Assembly: GCF_000165795.1 (NCBI RefSeq)
Contig: NZ_CM001022.1
Coordinates: 992,001-1,056,000, forward strand
Length of the DNA: 64,000 nucleotides
Origin: Aminomonas paucivorans DSM 12260
Lineage (GTDB): Bacteria; Synergistota; Synergistia; Synergistales; Synergistaceae
Direction of reading: 5' to 3'
A program made the position numbers and the translations under genes. Below the pieces are notes generated by a model. It was not told the DNA's origin. It worked only from the letters and a program-made list of their open reading frames with translations, and ran no database searches. Below, in pieces: positions 31,562 to 39,910 of the stretch (positions are counted from its first letter, which is position 1; each line of letters begins with the position of its first letter).

Positions 31562-33091
31562 ATGTCTTTTGTGATGTTGGTGGCGGGCGTCGCCCTGGGG
31601 GCGCTCGCTGGGTTTCTGGTTCTCCGACATAGGGAGACCAAGCGTCAAGAGGGAGCCGTGAGCGATGCGGAACGGGTCCTCAAGGAGGCGGCGGCGTCCG
31701 CGGAACGCTCCAAGAGGGAGATGCTCACGGAGGCCAAGGAAGAGATCCTGCGGCTTCGCCAGGAAGTGGAGAAGGAAACGAAGGAGCGACGCAACGAACT
31801 CCAGCGGGCGGAGCGCCGTCTGGAGCAGAAGGAGGAGAACCTGGACCGCAAGCTGGAGGCCCTGGGCCAGAAGGAGGACGAGCTTCGGGCCCGTCACGAC
31901 GAGGCTCAGGAAAAGCTGGCGGAACTGGGGCGCAAGGAGCAGGCCCTGGTGGTGCGTCTGGAGGAGATCGCCCAGATGACCCGGGAAGAGGCCAAGGGCT
32001 TTCTGTTGGCTCAGGTGGAAGAGGAAGCGAACCACCTCATCGGTCTGCGGCTCAAGGAATTGGAGGAAAAGGCCCGTCGCGAAGGGGACCGCAAGGCCCG
32101 GGAGATCGTGGCCACGGCCATCCAGCGTTGCGGGGTGGAGCACACCGCCGAGGTGGCGGTGAGCGTGGTGAACCTGCCCACCGACGAGATGAAGGGCCGG
32201 ATTATCGGCCGGGAGGGGCGGAACATCCGCACCTTCGAGACCCTCACGGGGGTGGACCTCATCGTGGACGACACCCCGGAGGCGGTCACCATCAGCAGCT
32301 TTGACCCGGTGCGCCGCGAGGTGGCCAGGCTTTCCCTGGAACGGCTGGTGACGGACGGACGCATCCACCCGGCGCGGATCGAGGAGATCATCGAGAAGGC
32401 GCAGCGGGACGTGGAGGAGCAGATCCTCGAAGCAGGGGAGAACGCCCTCCTTGAAACGGGCATCAAGACCATGAGCCCCGAACTGGTGAAGGTCATCGGG
32501 CAGCTGCGGTTCCGCTCCAGCTACGGGCAGAACGCCCTGAACCACAGCCTGGAGGTGGCCCACCTGGCGGGGATCATGGCTTCGGAGTTGGGTCTCGAAG
32601 AGTCCATGGCGAAACGGGCCGGACTGCTCCACGACATCGGTAAGGCGGTGGACCATCAGGTGGAGGGTCCCCACGCCCGCATCGGGGCGGACCTGGCGAA
32701 ACGCTACGGGGAGAACCCGGACATCGTGAACGCCATCGCGGCGCACCACGAGGACGAGGAGCCCACCACCATCTACGCCGTCCTGGTGGCGGCGGCGGAT
32801 GCGGTGAGCGCCGCCCGTCCCGGGGCCAGGCGGGAGAGCCTGGAGGCCTACGTGAAGCGTCTGGAGAAGCTGGAGTCCCTGGCCAAGGAGTTCGGCGGGG
32901 TCAGCAAGGCCTTCGCCATCCAGGCGGGTCGGGAGATCCGCGTGGCCGTGGCGCCCCAGGTGGCGGACGACGGGGCCATGCAGAAGCTGGCCTACGACAT
33001 CGCCCGAAAGATCGAACAGGAAATGAAGTATCCCGGTCAGATCAAGGTCACCCTCATCCGGGAGACCCGGGCCGTGGACTACGCGAAGTAG
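31562..33091 (+). CDS. rny: Ribonuclease Y
   Basis: 509 residues. An N-terminal membrane helix (~3-20) is followed by a long coiled coil (~30-175) rich in Glu/Lys/Arg. Next is a KH domain with '[16 protein letters not shown]', then an HD domain with '[11 protein letters not shown]' and '[15 protein letters not shown]' (HD metal ligands) and '[10 protein letters not shown]'. It is the membrane-bound endoribonuclease that initiates mRNA decay in bacteria lacking RNase E. YmdB, a regulator associated with RNase Y in Bacillus, follows seven bases later. Confidence 0.96.
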   Translation: MSFVMLVAGVALGALAGFLVLRHRETKRQEGAVSDAERVLKEAAASAERSKREMLTEAKEEILRLRQEVEKETKERRNELQRAERRLEQKEENLDRKLEALGQKEDELRARHDEAQEKLAELGRKEQALVVRLEEIAQMTREEAKGFLLAQVEEEANHLIGLRLKELEEKARREGDRKAREIVATAIQRCGVEHTAEVAVSVVNLPTDEMKGRIIGREGRNIRTFETLTGVDLIVDDTPEAVTISSFDPVRREVARLSLERLVTDGRIHPARIEEIIEKAQRDVEEQILEAGENALLETGIKTMSPELVKVIGQLRFRSSYGQNALNHSLEVAHLAGIMASELGLEESMAKRAGLLHDIGKAVDHQVEGPHARIGADLAKRYGENPDIVNAIAAHHEDEEPTTIYAVLVAAADAVSAARPGARRESLEAYVKRLEKLESLAKEFGGVSKAFAIQAGREIRVAVAPQVADDGAMQKLAYDIARKIEQEMKYPGQIKVTLIRETRAVDYAK

Positions 33092-33098
33092 GGCGGTC

Positions 33099-33875
33099 AT
33101 GCGCGTTCTCTTCGTGGGAGACGTCATGGGGCGCCCCGGCCGAAAGCTGCTGGCCTCCATGATGGGACGGATCCGCTCCCAATGGGGTCCTCTGGATTTC
33201 GTGGTGGCCAACGGGGAGAACGCGGCGGCGGGGTTCGGCCTCACCGCGCCGGTGGCGGAGGAGCTCTTCCGCTGCGGGGTGGACGTGGTCACCGGGGGAA
33301 ACCACACCTTCGACAAGAAGGAGGCGCTGCCCCTGCTGGATCGGGACCCGCGTCTTTTGCGTCCCGCCAACTACCCTCCGGGGGTTCCGGGGCGGGGCCT
33401 GGGGGTCTACGAGAAAAACGGGCGTCGCCTGGGGGTTCTGAACCTCCAGGGGAGGGCCTTTCAGACCCCCATCGACTGTCCCTTCCGCACCGCCGACGAA
33501 CGGCTGGGGGGGATCGACGCGCCCTGCATCCTGGTGGACGTCCATGCGGAGGCCACCTCGGAAAAGCGGGCCTTGGCTCTGTACCTGGATGGGCGGGTCT
33601 CTGCGGTGCTGGGAACCCACACCCACGTGCAGACCGCGGACGAAGAGGTGCTTCCCGGGGGCACGGCCTACCTGAACGACGTGGGCATGACGGGAGGGCA
33701 CGGAGGGGTCATCGGCATGACCTACGCTTCCGTGATCCCCAAGCTGCTCACGGGAGTGCCGAACAAGTTCGAGGTCTGCGAGGACGATCTGCGGCTTTGC
33801 GCCGTGGTGCTAGAACTGGACGACGAGACGGGGCGGGCGCTCTCCATCGAGCGCCTGAACCTGCGACCGGAGTAA
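33099..33875 (+). CDS. ymdB: YmdB-family metallophosphoesterase
   Basis: 258 residues, as in the YmdB/TIGR00282 family. Metal ligands appear in 'LFVGDVMGRPG' (Asp), 'VVANGENAAAGFG' (Glu/Asn), 'VTGGNHTFDKKEAL' (Asn-His), 'ILVDVHAEATSEK' (His) and 'VLGTHTHVQTAD' (His-x-His). The family hydrolyses 2',3'-cyclic nucleotides in vitro and affects biofilm and motility decisions. It sits with rny in one transcription unit ending in a strong terminator. Confidence 0.93.
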   Translation: MRVLFVGDVMGRPGRKLLASMMGRIRSQWGPLDFVVANGENAAAGFGLTAPVAEELFRCGVDVVTGGNHTFDKKEALPLLDRDPRLLRPANYPPGVPGRGLGVYEKNGRRLGVLNLQGRAFQTPIDCPFRTADERLGGIDAPCILVDVHAEATSEKRALALYLDGRVSAVLGTHTHVQTADEEVLPGGTAYLNDVGMTGGHGGVIGMTYASVIPKLLTGVPNKFEVCEDDLRLCAVVLELDDETGRALSIERLNLRPE

Positions 33876-33898
33876 CGCCCCCCGAAACGTGACAAGAC

Positions 33899-33943
33899 GA
33901 GAGGAGCCCGGGGTCCATCCCCGAGCTCCTCTCCTTTTTTTTC
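33899..33943 (+). terminator. Rho-independent terminator after ymdB
   Basis: GAGAGGAGC-CCGGGG pairs with CCCCG-GCTCCTCTC around a five-base loop, then eight T residues. It also separates the operon from the convergent hypE. Confidence 0.93.
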
Positions 33944-33961
33944 TGCGGGTTCGACGGGGGG

Positions 33962-34948
33962 TCAGCAGATTCGGGGCAGAAGCTCCCCTGTGGGCATGTC
34001 CAGGAGGCGCACCCCCCCGATGGGGGTATGCAACCCCACCCATCCCGGGTGCTCCGTCTCCACCGTTCCCACCCGGGCGGCTCGGGCACCCAGAGGGTGG
34101 CGGCGCAGCAGCTCCAGCGCCCGATCCGCCTCTTCCGGGGCAACCCCGATCAGGGCGGTCCCCTCGCAGGCCAGGGCCAAGGGGTCGAAGCCCAGAAGGT
34201 CCGCCACGGAGAGCACTCCCGGGTCTGCTGGCAGGGAGTTCTCTTCCACCAGGAGGCCCGTCCCGGTTCCCTCCGCCCACTCGCAGAGCACCGCCGCCAC
34301 CCCGCCCCTGGTGCAGTCCCTCATGCAGCGAAGCCCCGAAAGCCCGTTCAGGGGTTCCAGGAGGGGCCAGAGGAGGGCGCAGTCGCTCTGAAGCCCCGGG
34401 ACGTCCATCTCGTACCGGCAGGCCGCGATGGTGGCGCCGTGCAACCCCGGGGGGCCCGTGAGGATCAGGGCGTCCCCCGGTCGGAGGTTTCCCATCCCCA
34501 GGGGCGCTTCGGGACGGACCGTCCTCCCCAGGGCGGTGGTCACCAGGAAGAGCCCGTCCGCCTGTCCCCGGGGGACCACTTTGGTGTCCCCCGCCACCAG
34601 GGCGAGCCCCCCGAGGGCACAGGTTCGGGCGGCGCTACCCATGTGCCGGACCAGCACTTCCTCCGGTAGTCCCTCCTCGGCGATCACCGAGAGGGTGAGG
34701 AACTCCGGGCGCACCCCCCGCACCGCCAGGTCGTTGGCGCTGCCGCAAACGCAGAGCTTGCCCAGGTCGCCCCCGGGAAACGTCAGGGGGGAGACGGTGA
34801 AGCCGTCGGTGGTGACCCCCCATCCCCCGGGGAGGAGGGCGCAGTCCTCCCATTCCGGGGTCCCGTCGCCGAAGGGAGCCAGGAGGCGCCGAACCAGCTC
34901 TTGGGTTTCCCGTCCCCCGCTGCCCTGTCCCAGATTCAGACGTTCCAC
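33962..34948 (-). CDS. hypE: Hydrogenase maturation protein HypE
   Basis: 328 residues from GTG 34948, which lies inside the end of hypD. It has the AIR-synthase/PurM-like fold: 'VERLNLGQGSGGRETQELV' at the start, 'TTDGFTVSP', 'LCVCGSANDLAVRG', 'AGDTKVV' and 'CTRGGVAAVLCEWA'. It ends in '...LLPRIC': the C-terminal Cys that carries the thiocarbamate which is dehydrated to the thiocyanate cyanide donor. HypE makes the CN ligand of [NiFe]-hydrogenase. A longer in-frame upstream extension is antisense noise from hypD. Confidence 0.95.
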   Translation of the reverse strand: MERLNLGQGSGGRETQELVRRLLAPFGDGTPEWEDCALLPGGWGVTTDGFTVSPLTFPGGDLGKLCVCGSANDLAVRGVRPEFLTLSVIAEEGLPEEVLVRHMGSAARTCALGGLALVAGDTKVVPRGQADGLFLVTTALGRTVRPEAPLGMGNLRPGDALILTGPPGLHGATIAACRYEMDVPGLQSDCALLWPLLEPLNGLSGLRCMRDCTRGGVAAVLCEWAEGTGTGLLVEENSLPADPGVLSVADLLGFDPLALACEGTALIGVAPEEADRALELLRRHPLGARAARVGTVETEHPGWVGLHTPIGGVRLLDMPTGELLPRIC

Positions 34949-36042
34949 GTCGTGACCTCCTTCCCGCCGTATCGGTACGCGGCGGCGCAGCTTCCCTCCG
35001 AGCTCACCATGCAGGGGCCCTGGGGGGTTCGGGGAGTGCAGGTCCCCCCGAAGAGGGGGCACCCCCTCGGGGCCAGCCTCCCGGCGAGGACGTCGCCGCA
35101 CCGGCACCCGTTCGGGGGGGCAGGGGCGGGGAGGGGCAGTTCCAAGGATTCCCGGGCGTCGAAACGCCGGAAGGGGTCCCGGAGGGCGAGGCCGGATCGA
35201 GGCAGTACCCCCAGCCCCCGCCAGGAGGCGTCGCAGGGCCGGAAGACCCGCTCCAGGAGGGCGCGGGCCCGAGGGTTGCCCCCCGGGCGAACCCCCCTCG
35301 GGTAGGCGGAGGTGACCTCCGGATGTCCCTTTCGGGCCTGTCGGGCCAAGTCCACCAGGGCCAGCAGCAGGTCCTCCGCCTCGAAACCTGCGGCGCAGCA
35401 GGCCAGGCCGTGGGCTTGAGGAAGGAAGCGGAAGGGTTCCACCCCCAGGACCGAGCAGACGTGACCGGGCAGCAGGAAGCCGTCCAGGGCGATGTCCGGG
35501 GCCGCTGCCAGGGCTTCCAGGGCGGGAGGGACGGTCTTGTGGAGGTTCAGCACCAGGAAATTCGGCACGTCCTCCCCCCGGGCCTCCTCCAGGACCGCTG
35601 CAGTGCCTGGGGCGGTGGTCTCGAACCCCACCGCTAGGAAGACCACCCGTCGCTGGGGCAGATGCCGGGCCAGGTCAAGGGCCTCCGACGCTCCCGTCAC
35701 CACCCGAACGTCCGCTCCCCCGGCTCTGGCCTGGGCCAGGGAGCCCACGGATCCGGGCACCCGCACCAGGTCTCCGAAGGTGGCCAGGGTGACTTCGGGC
35801 CTGGAAGCCAGGGCGATGGCCTGATCCAGGTCCTCCTGGGGGGTGACGCACACGGGACAGCCGGGGCCGGAAACCAGCTCCAGCTTCCAAGGCAGGAGGG
35901 CTCGGAGGCCCGTCCTGTACAGGGCCATGGTGTGGGTGCCGCAGACCTCCATGAACCGCAGAGGAGTCTCCCCCACCAGGTTCTCCAGGGCGGCGCGCAG
36001 CAGCGCGCCCCGTTCCCGGAGGGAGGGTTCAGCGTCCCGCAA
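34936..36042 (-). CDS. hypD: Hydrogenase maturation protein HypD
   Basis: 368 residues starting at TTG 36042, seven bases after a GAGGTG ribosome site; the usual HypD N-terminus ('LRDAE...') begins there. Diagnostic motifs are 'RFMEVCGTHTMAL' (Cys that holds the Fe(CN)2CO unit), 'SGPGCPVCVTP', 'VGFETTAPG' and 'LPGHVCSVLG'. The C-terminal Cys-rich [4Fe-4S] region includes 'CRCGDVLAG' and later Cys up to 'EGSCAAAY'. HypD with HypC assembles the iron ligand set. It overlaps both hypC and hypE. Confidence 0.95.
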   Translation of the reverse strand: MRDAEPSLRERGALLRAALENLVGETPLRFMEVCGTHTMALYRTGLRALLPWKLELVSGPGCPVCVTPQEDLDQAIALASRPEVTLATFGDLVRVPGSVGSLAQARAGGADVRVVTGASEALDLARHLPQRRVVFLAVGFETTAPGTAAVLEEARGEDVPNFLVLNLHKTVPPALEALAAAPDIALDGFLLPGHVCSVLGVEPFRFLPQAHGLACCAAGFEAEDLLLALVDLARQARKGHPEVTSAYPRGVRPGGNPRARALLERVFRPCDASWRGLGVLPRSGLALRDPFRRFDARESLELPLPAPAPPNGCRCGDVLAGRLAPRGCPLFGGTCTPRTPQGPCMVSSEGSCAAAYRYGGKEVTTWNV

Positions 36043-36256
36043 GGCGGTGCACCTCTTCCCAGAGGGAAGCCAGCTCCTCCTGGTCCTCCTGGTGGACCCG
36101 CTCGATGGCGAAGCCACCGTGGACCAGCACCACGTCTCCCACCCGAGGCTCCGAAAGCAGGTCCGTACGGATCGTCACCTGGGCGGTTCCCGCCGTGGCT
36201 CGGGCCCGATGGTCCGGCAACAGCTCCGTCAGTTCATGGGGTACCGCAAGGCACAT
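36029..36256 (-). CDS. hypC: Hydrogenase maturation chaperone HypC
   Basis: 75 residues. It starts 'MCLAVPHEL', with the essential Cys2 of HypC, then 'VGDVVLVHGGFAIERVHQEDQEEL', the OB-like barrel and C-terminal helix (VGDVVLVHGGFAIERV is the family signature). HypC carries the Fe-ligand unit from HypD to the hydrogenase large subunit. AAGGAAAGGA lies upstream. It is the first gene of hypCDE; hypA, hypB, hypF and hydrogenase structural genes are not in the window. Confidence 0.93.
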   Translation of the reverse strand: MCLAVPHELTELLPDHRARATAGTAQVTIRTDLLSEPRVGDVVLVHGGFAIERVHQEDQEELASLWEEVHRLAGR

Positions 36257-36325
36257 GGGGGTCGTTCCTTTCCTTATGCCGGGGATGAAGGCAGGCTCCG
36301 GGGCATGTCCCCCCGGGCGTTCCCC

Positions 36326-36353
36326 ATTGTACCGGGGAGGGGCAGGGAGGCAA
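36326..36353 (-). promoter_or_regulatory. Promoter of hypCDE
   Basis: On the minus strand TTGCCT, a 16-base spacer and TACAAT, about 70 bases before the hypC start. Confidence 0.55.
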
Positions 36354-36374
36354 GCGGCCCCGAGACGGTTTCCC

Positions 36375-36405
36375 TTGACAGGAGGCGGCATGACAATGGT
36401 ATGAT
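36375..36405 (+). promoter_or_regulatory. Promoter candidate of the SNF-family transporter
   Basis: A consensus TTGACA and TATGAT separated by 19 bases, slightly longer than optimal. It is divergent from the hypCDE promoter only 20 bases away. Confidence 0.5.
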
Positions 36406-36633
36406 TCCGGTAATTTTTCGCTTTTGGTGGTTTTGTGTGTGCTTTCGCCGGGGAAAAGGAAACCTCGGCGCGGGTGAGGAAGGGAGGTGGTCGTGCCCCC
36501 ATGGGCCTGGGTATTGAATGCGAGGTAACCTTGCGGCAGTGGGCATTGCGGGAAATCGGGCGGTTCATGGGGACACCGGCGGGATGCTGCCGGGATGCTC
36601 CCCGAGGTGATGGGAAAAAGGAGTGAACCCAGG
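36406..36633 (+). other. Long leader of the SNF-family transporter
   Basis: The gap 36257-36633 holds the two divergent promoters and about 220 bases of leader. Short frames with ATGs occur but none has a ribosome site or coding character that I trust. G-rich and C-rich blocks (GGGAGGTGG near 36481, GCCCCCATGGGCC near 36495) could pair. No known riboswitch consensus was recognised. Confidence 0.35.
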
Positions 36634-37980
36634 GTGAGCGAGAACGGCGCGGATCGGGAACAGTGGGGTAGCAGGTTCGGATTCATCATGGCCGCGGCGG
36701 GTTCCGCCATCGGCCTGGGCAATATCTGGCGTTTTCCCTACCTGGCTGGCATGAACGGCGGGGGTGCCTTTGTCGTCATCTATCTTCTTTTGGTTCTTTC
36801 CATCGGAGTGGCGGTGATGTTGGCGGAGATGGCCATCGGACGGTCCGCAGGACTCAATGCGGTGGGGGCCTTCAAAAAACTCAAGGGAGGCGCCTGGCCC
36901 CTGGTGGGTTGGATGGGGGTCATCGCGGGCTTTCTGATCCTCTCCTTCTACGGAGTGGTGGCGGGTTGGACCATCGCCTACATGATCAAGTCCTTCACCC
37001 CCGGATTCCTGGAGGCCGCAGCCGCAGGCAAGGCGGGGGACCTCTTTGGAGCCTTCGTCTCCAATCCTGGGCAGGTGGTGGCCTACCAGGCCCTTTTCAT
37101 GTTTGCGACCATCTGGATTGTCTACCGGGGCATCGGAGGGGGCATCGAGAAGTACTGCAAGCTCATGATGCCTGCCCTCTTCATCATCCTGCTGATCCTT
37201 ATCGCCCGGGCGGTGACCCTGGACGGGGCCGGTAAGGGACTGGAGTTCTACCTGAAGCCGGACTTTTCCAAGGTCACGGGGGGTACCGTCCTGGCAGCCC
37301 TGGGGCAGGGTTTCTTTTCCCTCTCCCTGGGCATGGGCTGCATGATCACCTACGGCAGTTACCTGAGCAAGAAAGAAGTGCTGCCCTCCGCAGCCATCAC
37401 CGTGGTGAGCCTGGACACCTCCGCGGCCTTCCTGTCCGGACTGGCCATCTTCCCGGCGGTGTTTGCCTTCGGCATGGAGCCCGCCTCAGGGCCGGGGCTC
37501 ACCTTCATCACCTTGCCCTCGGTGTTCGCCAAGATGCCCATGGGTGCTGTGTTCTCCTTCCTGTTCTTCCTGCTCCTGTTCTTCGCCGCCATCACCTCCT
37601 CCATCTCCCTGCTGGAGGTCTGTGTGGCCTACTTCAAAGACGAGCTGGGCTGGAGCCGCGCCAAGGCCTCCTGGGTCCTGGGTCTGGTGATCTTCGTCCT
37701 GGGGGTGCCCTCGGCCCTTTCCCTGGGGGGGCATTTCCCCAAGATCGCCGGGAAGGACTTCCTGGACGCGGTGGACTTTTTCTCCTCCAACGTGCTCCTT
37801 CCCCTGGGGGGGATCTTCATCTCCCTCTTTGCGGGTTGGGTCTGGTTGGACAGTGCCCGTAAGGAGGTCACCAACCAGGGGTCTCATTCCTTTGCTCTGG
37901 AGGTCGCTTGGATCTGGGTGTGCCGGGTGGTGGCTCCCCTTGCCATCGCCTGGATCTTCGTCAAGGGGCTGAAGTGGTAG
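36634..37980 (+). CDS. Sodium:neurotransmitter symporter (SNF/NSS) family amino-acid transporter
   Basis: 448 residues from GTG 36634, preceded by GGAGTG; an ATG at 36610 would add eight residues with a poor ribosome site. TM1 has the LeuT-type unwound segment 'AGSAIGLGNIWRFPYLAGMNGGG', which binds Na+ and the substrate amino/carboxyl groups (here AGSAIGLGNIWRFPY, then LAGMNGGG). About eleven membrane helices are visible, TM6 'QGFFSLSLGMGCMITYGSYL' being the other substrate helix. Bacterial members take up tryptophan, tyrosine, leucine and similar. This suits an amino-acid-fermenting organism. The exact substrate is unknown. Confidence 0.93.
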   Translation: MSENGADREQWGSRFGFIMAAAGSAIGLGNIWRFPYLAGMNGGGAFVVIYLLLVLSIGVAVMLAEMAIGRSAGLNAVGAFKKLKGGAWPLVGWMGVIAGFLILSFYGVVAGWTIAYMIKSFTPGFLEAAAAGKAGDLFGAFVSNPGQVVAYQALFMFATIWIVYRGIGGGIEKYCKLMMPALFIILLILIARAVTLDGAGKGLEFYLKPDFSKVTGGTVLAALGQGFFSLSLGMGCMITYGSYLSKKEVLPSAAITVVSLDTSAAFLSGLAIFPAVFAFGMEPASGPGLTFITLPSVFAKMPMGAVFSFLFFLLLFFAAITSSISLLEVCVAYFKDELGWSRAKASWVLGLVIFVLGVPSALSLGGHFPKIAGKDFLDAVDFFSSNVLLPLGGIFISLFAGWVWLDSARKEVTNQGSHSFALEVAWIWVCRVVAPLAIAWIFVKGLKW

Positions 37981-37998
37981 ACCCCATTCCCGACAGGC

Positions 37999-38035
37999 GG
38001 CGGGGGGTCGGCGCAAGCCGGCCCCCCGCCTTTTT
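37999..38035 (+). terminator. Rho-independent terminator after the SNF transporter
   Basis: GGCGGGGGG-CGGC pairs with GCCG-CCCCCCGCC around GCAA, followed by five T residues. Confidence 0.92.
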
Positions 38036-38108
38036 GTGGGGATGGCGGAAGGAAGCCTGGAAGGCGCTGTGGTAAGATGTTCCCAGTTTTTTCGAGAGGA
38101 GGAACGCC

Positions 38109-38876
38109 ATGCGTTCTGCAAAGGTTTCACTCCGTTGGGGGCGTCCCGTGGCGCTGGCCCTGTTGGGGATTCTTCTGGCGGCGGGGGTCGCCGCGGCCCT
38201 GGACGTGTCCCCCATTCTGGCGCGCTGGTCCCGAACCCAGGCCTTCAAGAACGATCTGGACGGCAAGCTGGACGTGACGGCCACCTACTTCGCCGGGGAG
38301 TACGTGGAGGCCCAGGTACAGGCGGAGGCGGAAAAGAACCTCTGGACGGGGAGCGAGCTGGAGACCTACAAGTACACCTTCCTCAAAGGCCTTCGCCTGG
38401 ACGAGATGATCGCCGTCCGCCTGGAGTTCGACAACCGCGGCCCTTCCATGCACATGGCCCCCTTCGACGAGCAGGTGGTGCTGTGGATCGGCGGGAAGAG
38501 CTACAAACCCGTGGAGTACGATCCCCGGTTCAACTTCAAGCTCCAGGGCAAGCGGGACGGGATGCTCTTCTTCAAGCGCTACGACGACAAGACGGGCAAG
38601 TCCCTCCTGACGGGGGTCAAGAGCGTCCGCCTGCAGATCAACGGGGGCGTGAGCCCCATCACGGACAACAAGAAGATCGACTTCGTCTGGGATGTGGCCA
38701 ACGACCATCCCGAGAAGCTCTATAAAGGCAAGGCGGCGGAACGCCTGGAGCTGGACCGTCTCATCAAGCGCATGGAAAAGCTGACCCAGCAGAGGAAGGA
38801 CCTGGAGGGGCAGTTGGCGGCCACCCTGTCGGAGCTGGAGACGATCCGCAAGAGGATGGACGAGCTGTCGAAGTAG
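38109..38876 (+). CDS. Exported protein with C-terminal coiled coil, unknown function
   Basis: 255 residues with a GAGGAGG ribosome site. Residues 1-30 form a signal peptide ('VALALLGILLAAGVAAA'). Residues ~35-205 are a predicted beta-rich domain ('VRLEFDNRGPSMHMAPFDEQVVLWI', of which MHMAPFDEQ is the most distinctive part; 'MLFFKRYDDKTGKSLL'). Residues ~205-255 are a Lys/Glu/Leu coiled coil ('RLIKRMEKLTQQRKDLEGQL'). No Cys is seen, so it is not a lipoprotein. I do not recognise the family. It is monocistronic between two hairpins. Confidence 0.8.
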   Translation: MRSAKVSLRWGRPVALALLGILLAAGVAAALDVSPILARWSRTQAFKNDLDGKLDVTATYFAGEYVEAQVQAEAEKNLWTGSELETYKYTFLKGLRLDEMIAVRLEFDNRGPSMHMAPFDEQVVLWIGGKSYKPVEYDPRFNFKLQGKRDGMLFFKRYDDKTGKSLLTGVKSVRLQINGGVSPITDNKKIDFVWDVANDHPEKLYKGKAAERLELDRLIKRMEKLTQQRKDLEGQLAATLSELETIRKRMDELSK

Positions 38877-38882
38877 GCAACG

Positions 38883-38917
38883 AGCGCGGGATCTCGGTGG
38901 TCCGAGTCCCGCGCTTG
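38883..38917 (+). terminator. Hairpin between the exported coiled-coil protein and pfkA
   Basis: AGCGCGGGA-CTCGG pairs with CCGAG-TCCCGCGCT (one bulge). No T-run follows, so termination may be partial and pfkA may be reached by read-through. Confidence 0.55.
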
Positions 38918-38946
38918 TCACGGTCCGGTTTGGGGGGAGGGCGCCC

Positions 38947-39906
38947 ATGAAGCGCATTGCCGTGTTGACCAGCGGGGGGGATTCCCCGGGGATGAACGCC
39001 GCTATCCGGGCGGTGACCCGGTCCGCCATCTACCGGGGCCTGGACGTGATCGGATTCCGCAGGGGGTACGAGGGTCTGCTGGACGGGGACGGCGTCCCCC
39101 TGACCAAGAGTTCCGTGGGGGGGATCATCCACCGGGGGGGCACCATGCTCCGCACCGCCAGAAGCGATCGTTTCCGGCGCCCCGAGGGGATCAACGAGGC
39201 CATTTCGCGCCTTCGGGAATACGACATCGACGGCCTCGTGGTGGTGGGGGGGGACGGTTCCTTCCGGGGGGCCTGGGCCCTCCACGAGCAGGGGTTCCCC
39301 GTGGCGGGGATTCCCGGCACCATCGACAACGACATTGCCGGGACGGACTCCACCATCGGCTTCGACACGGCCTGCAACACCGCCCTCCAGTCGGTGGAGA
39401 AGCTTCGGGACACCGCCTCCAGCCATGATCGCCTGTTCATCGTGGAGGTCATGGGGCGATCCGCCGGGTTTCTGGCCCTGGAGGTGGCGGTGGCCTCCGG
39501 GGCGGAGTGCGTCCTGGTGCCGGAGGTGCCCTTCCACCTGGAGCACCTCTGCGAAAAACTCCACTACGCCAAACAGCGGGGGAAGACCCATTCCATGATC
39601 ATCCTGGCGGAGGGGGTCATGTCCGCCAACCAGTTGGCCTCCCGGCTCAAGGACACGGGGGGCTACGAGGCCCGCATCACCGTCCTGGGGCATGTGCAGC
39701 GAGGGGGGAGCCCCTCGTCCTTCGACGCCGTGTTGGCCTCCCGCATGGGGGCTTCGGCGGTGGAGATGCTTCTGGAGGGGCAGCGGGGCTTCATGGTGGG
39801 GTACGTGAACCAGCAGCTCACCTCCTGTCCCCTGCCCACGGCCTGGGAGTCCAAGAAGCCCCTGAACCACGAGATGATGGCCCTGGTCGAGGCCCTGAGC
39901 ATCTGA
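38947..39906 (+). CDS. pfkA: 6-phosphofructokinase
   Basis: 319 residues, the classical bacterial PFK length. 'IAVLTSGGDSPGMNAAIRAV' is the ATP loop. 'VVVGGDGSFRGA' carries Gly rather than Asp after GGD, favouring ATP over pyrophosphate. 'GIPGTIDNDIAGTD' has the catalytic Asp, 'EVMGRSAGFLAL' binds fructose 6-phosphate, and 'VLGHVQRGGSPSSFD' closes the site. It commits glucose carbon to glycolysis. A DUF4392 gene starts four bases after its stop. Confidence 0.95.
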   Translation: MKRIAVLTSGGDSPGMNAAIRAVTRSAIYRGLDVIGFRRGYEGLLDGDGVPLTKSSVGGIIHRGGTMLRTARSDRFRRPEGINEAISRLREYDIDGLVVVGGDGSFRGAWALHEQGFPVAGIPGTIDNDIAGTDSTIGFDTACNTALQSVEKLRDTASSHDRLFIVEVMGRSAGFLALEVAVASGAECVLVPEVPFHLEHLCEKLHYAKQRGKTHSMIILAEGVMSANQLASRLKDTGGYEARITVLGHVQRGGSPSSFDAVLASRMGASAVEMLLEGQRGFMVGYVNQQLTSCPLPTAWESKKPLNHEMMALVEALSI

Positions 39907-39910
39907 CCCC

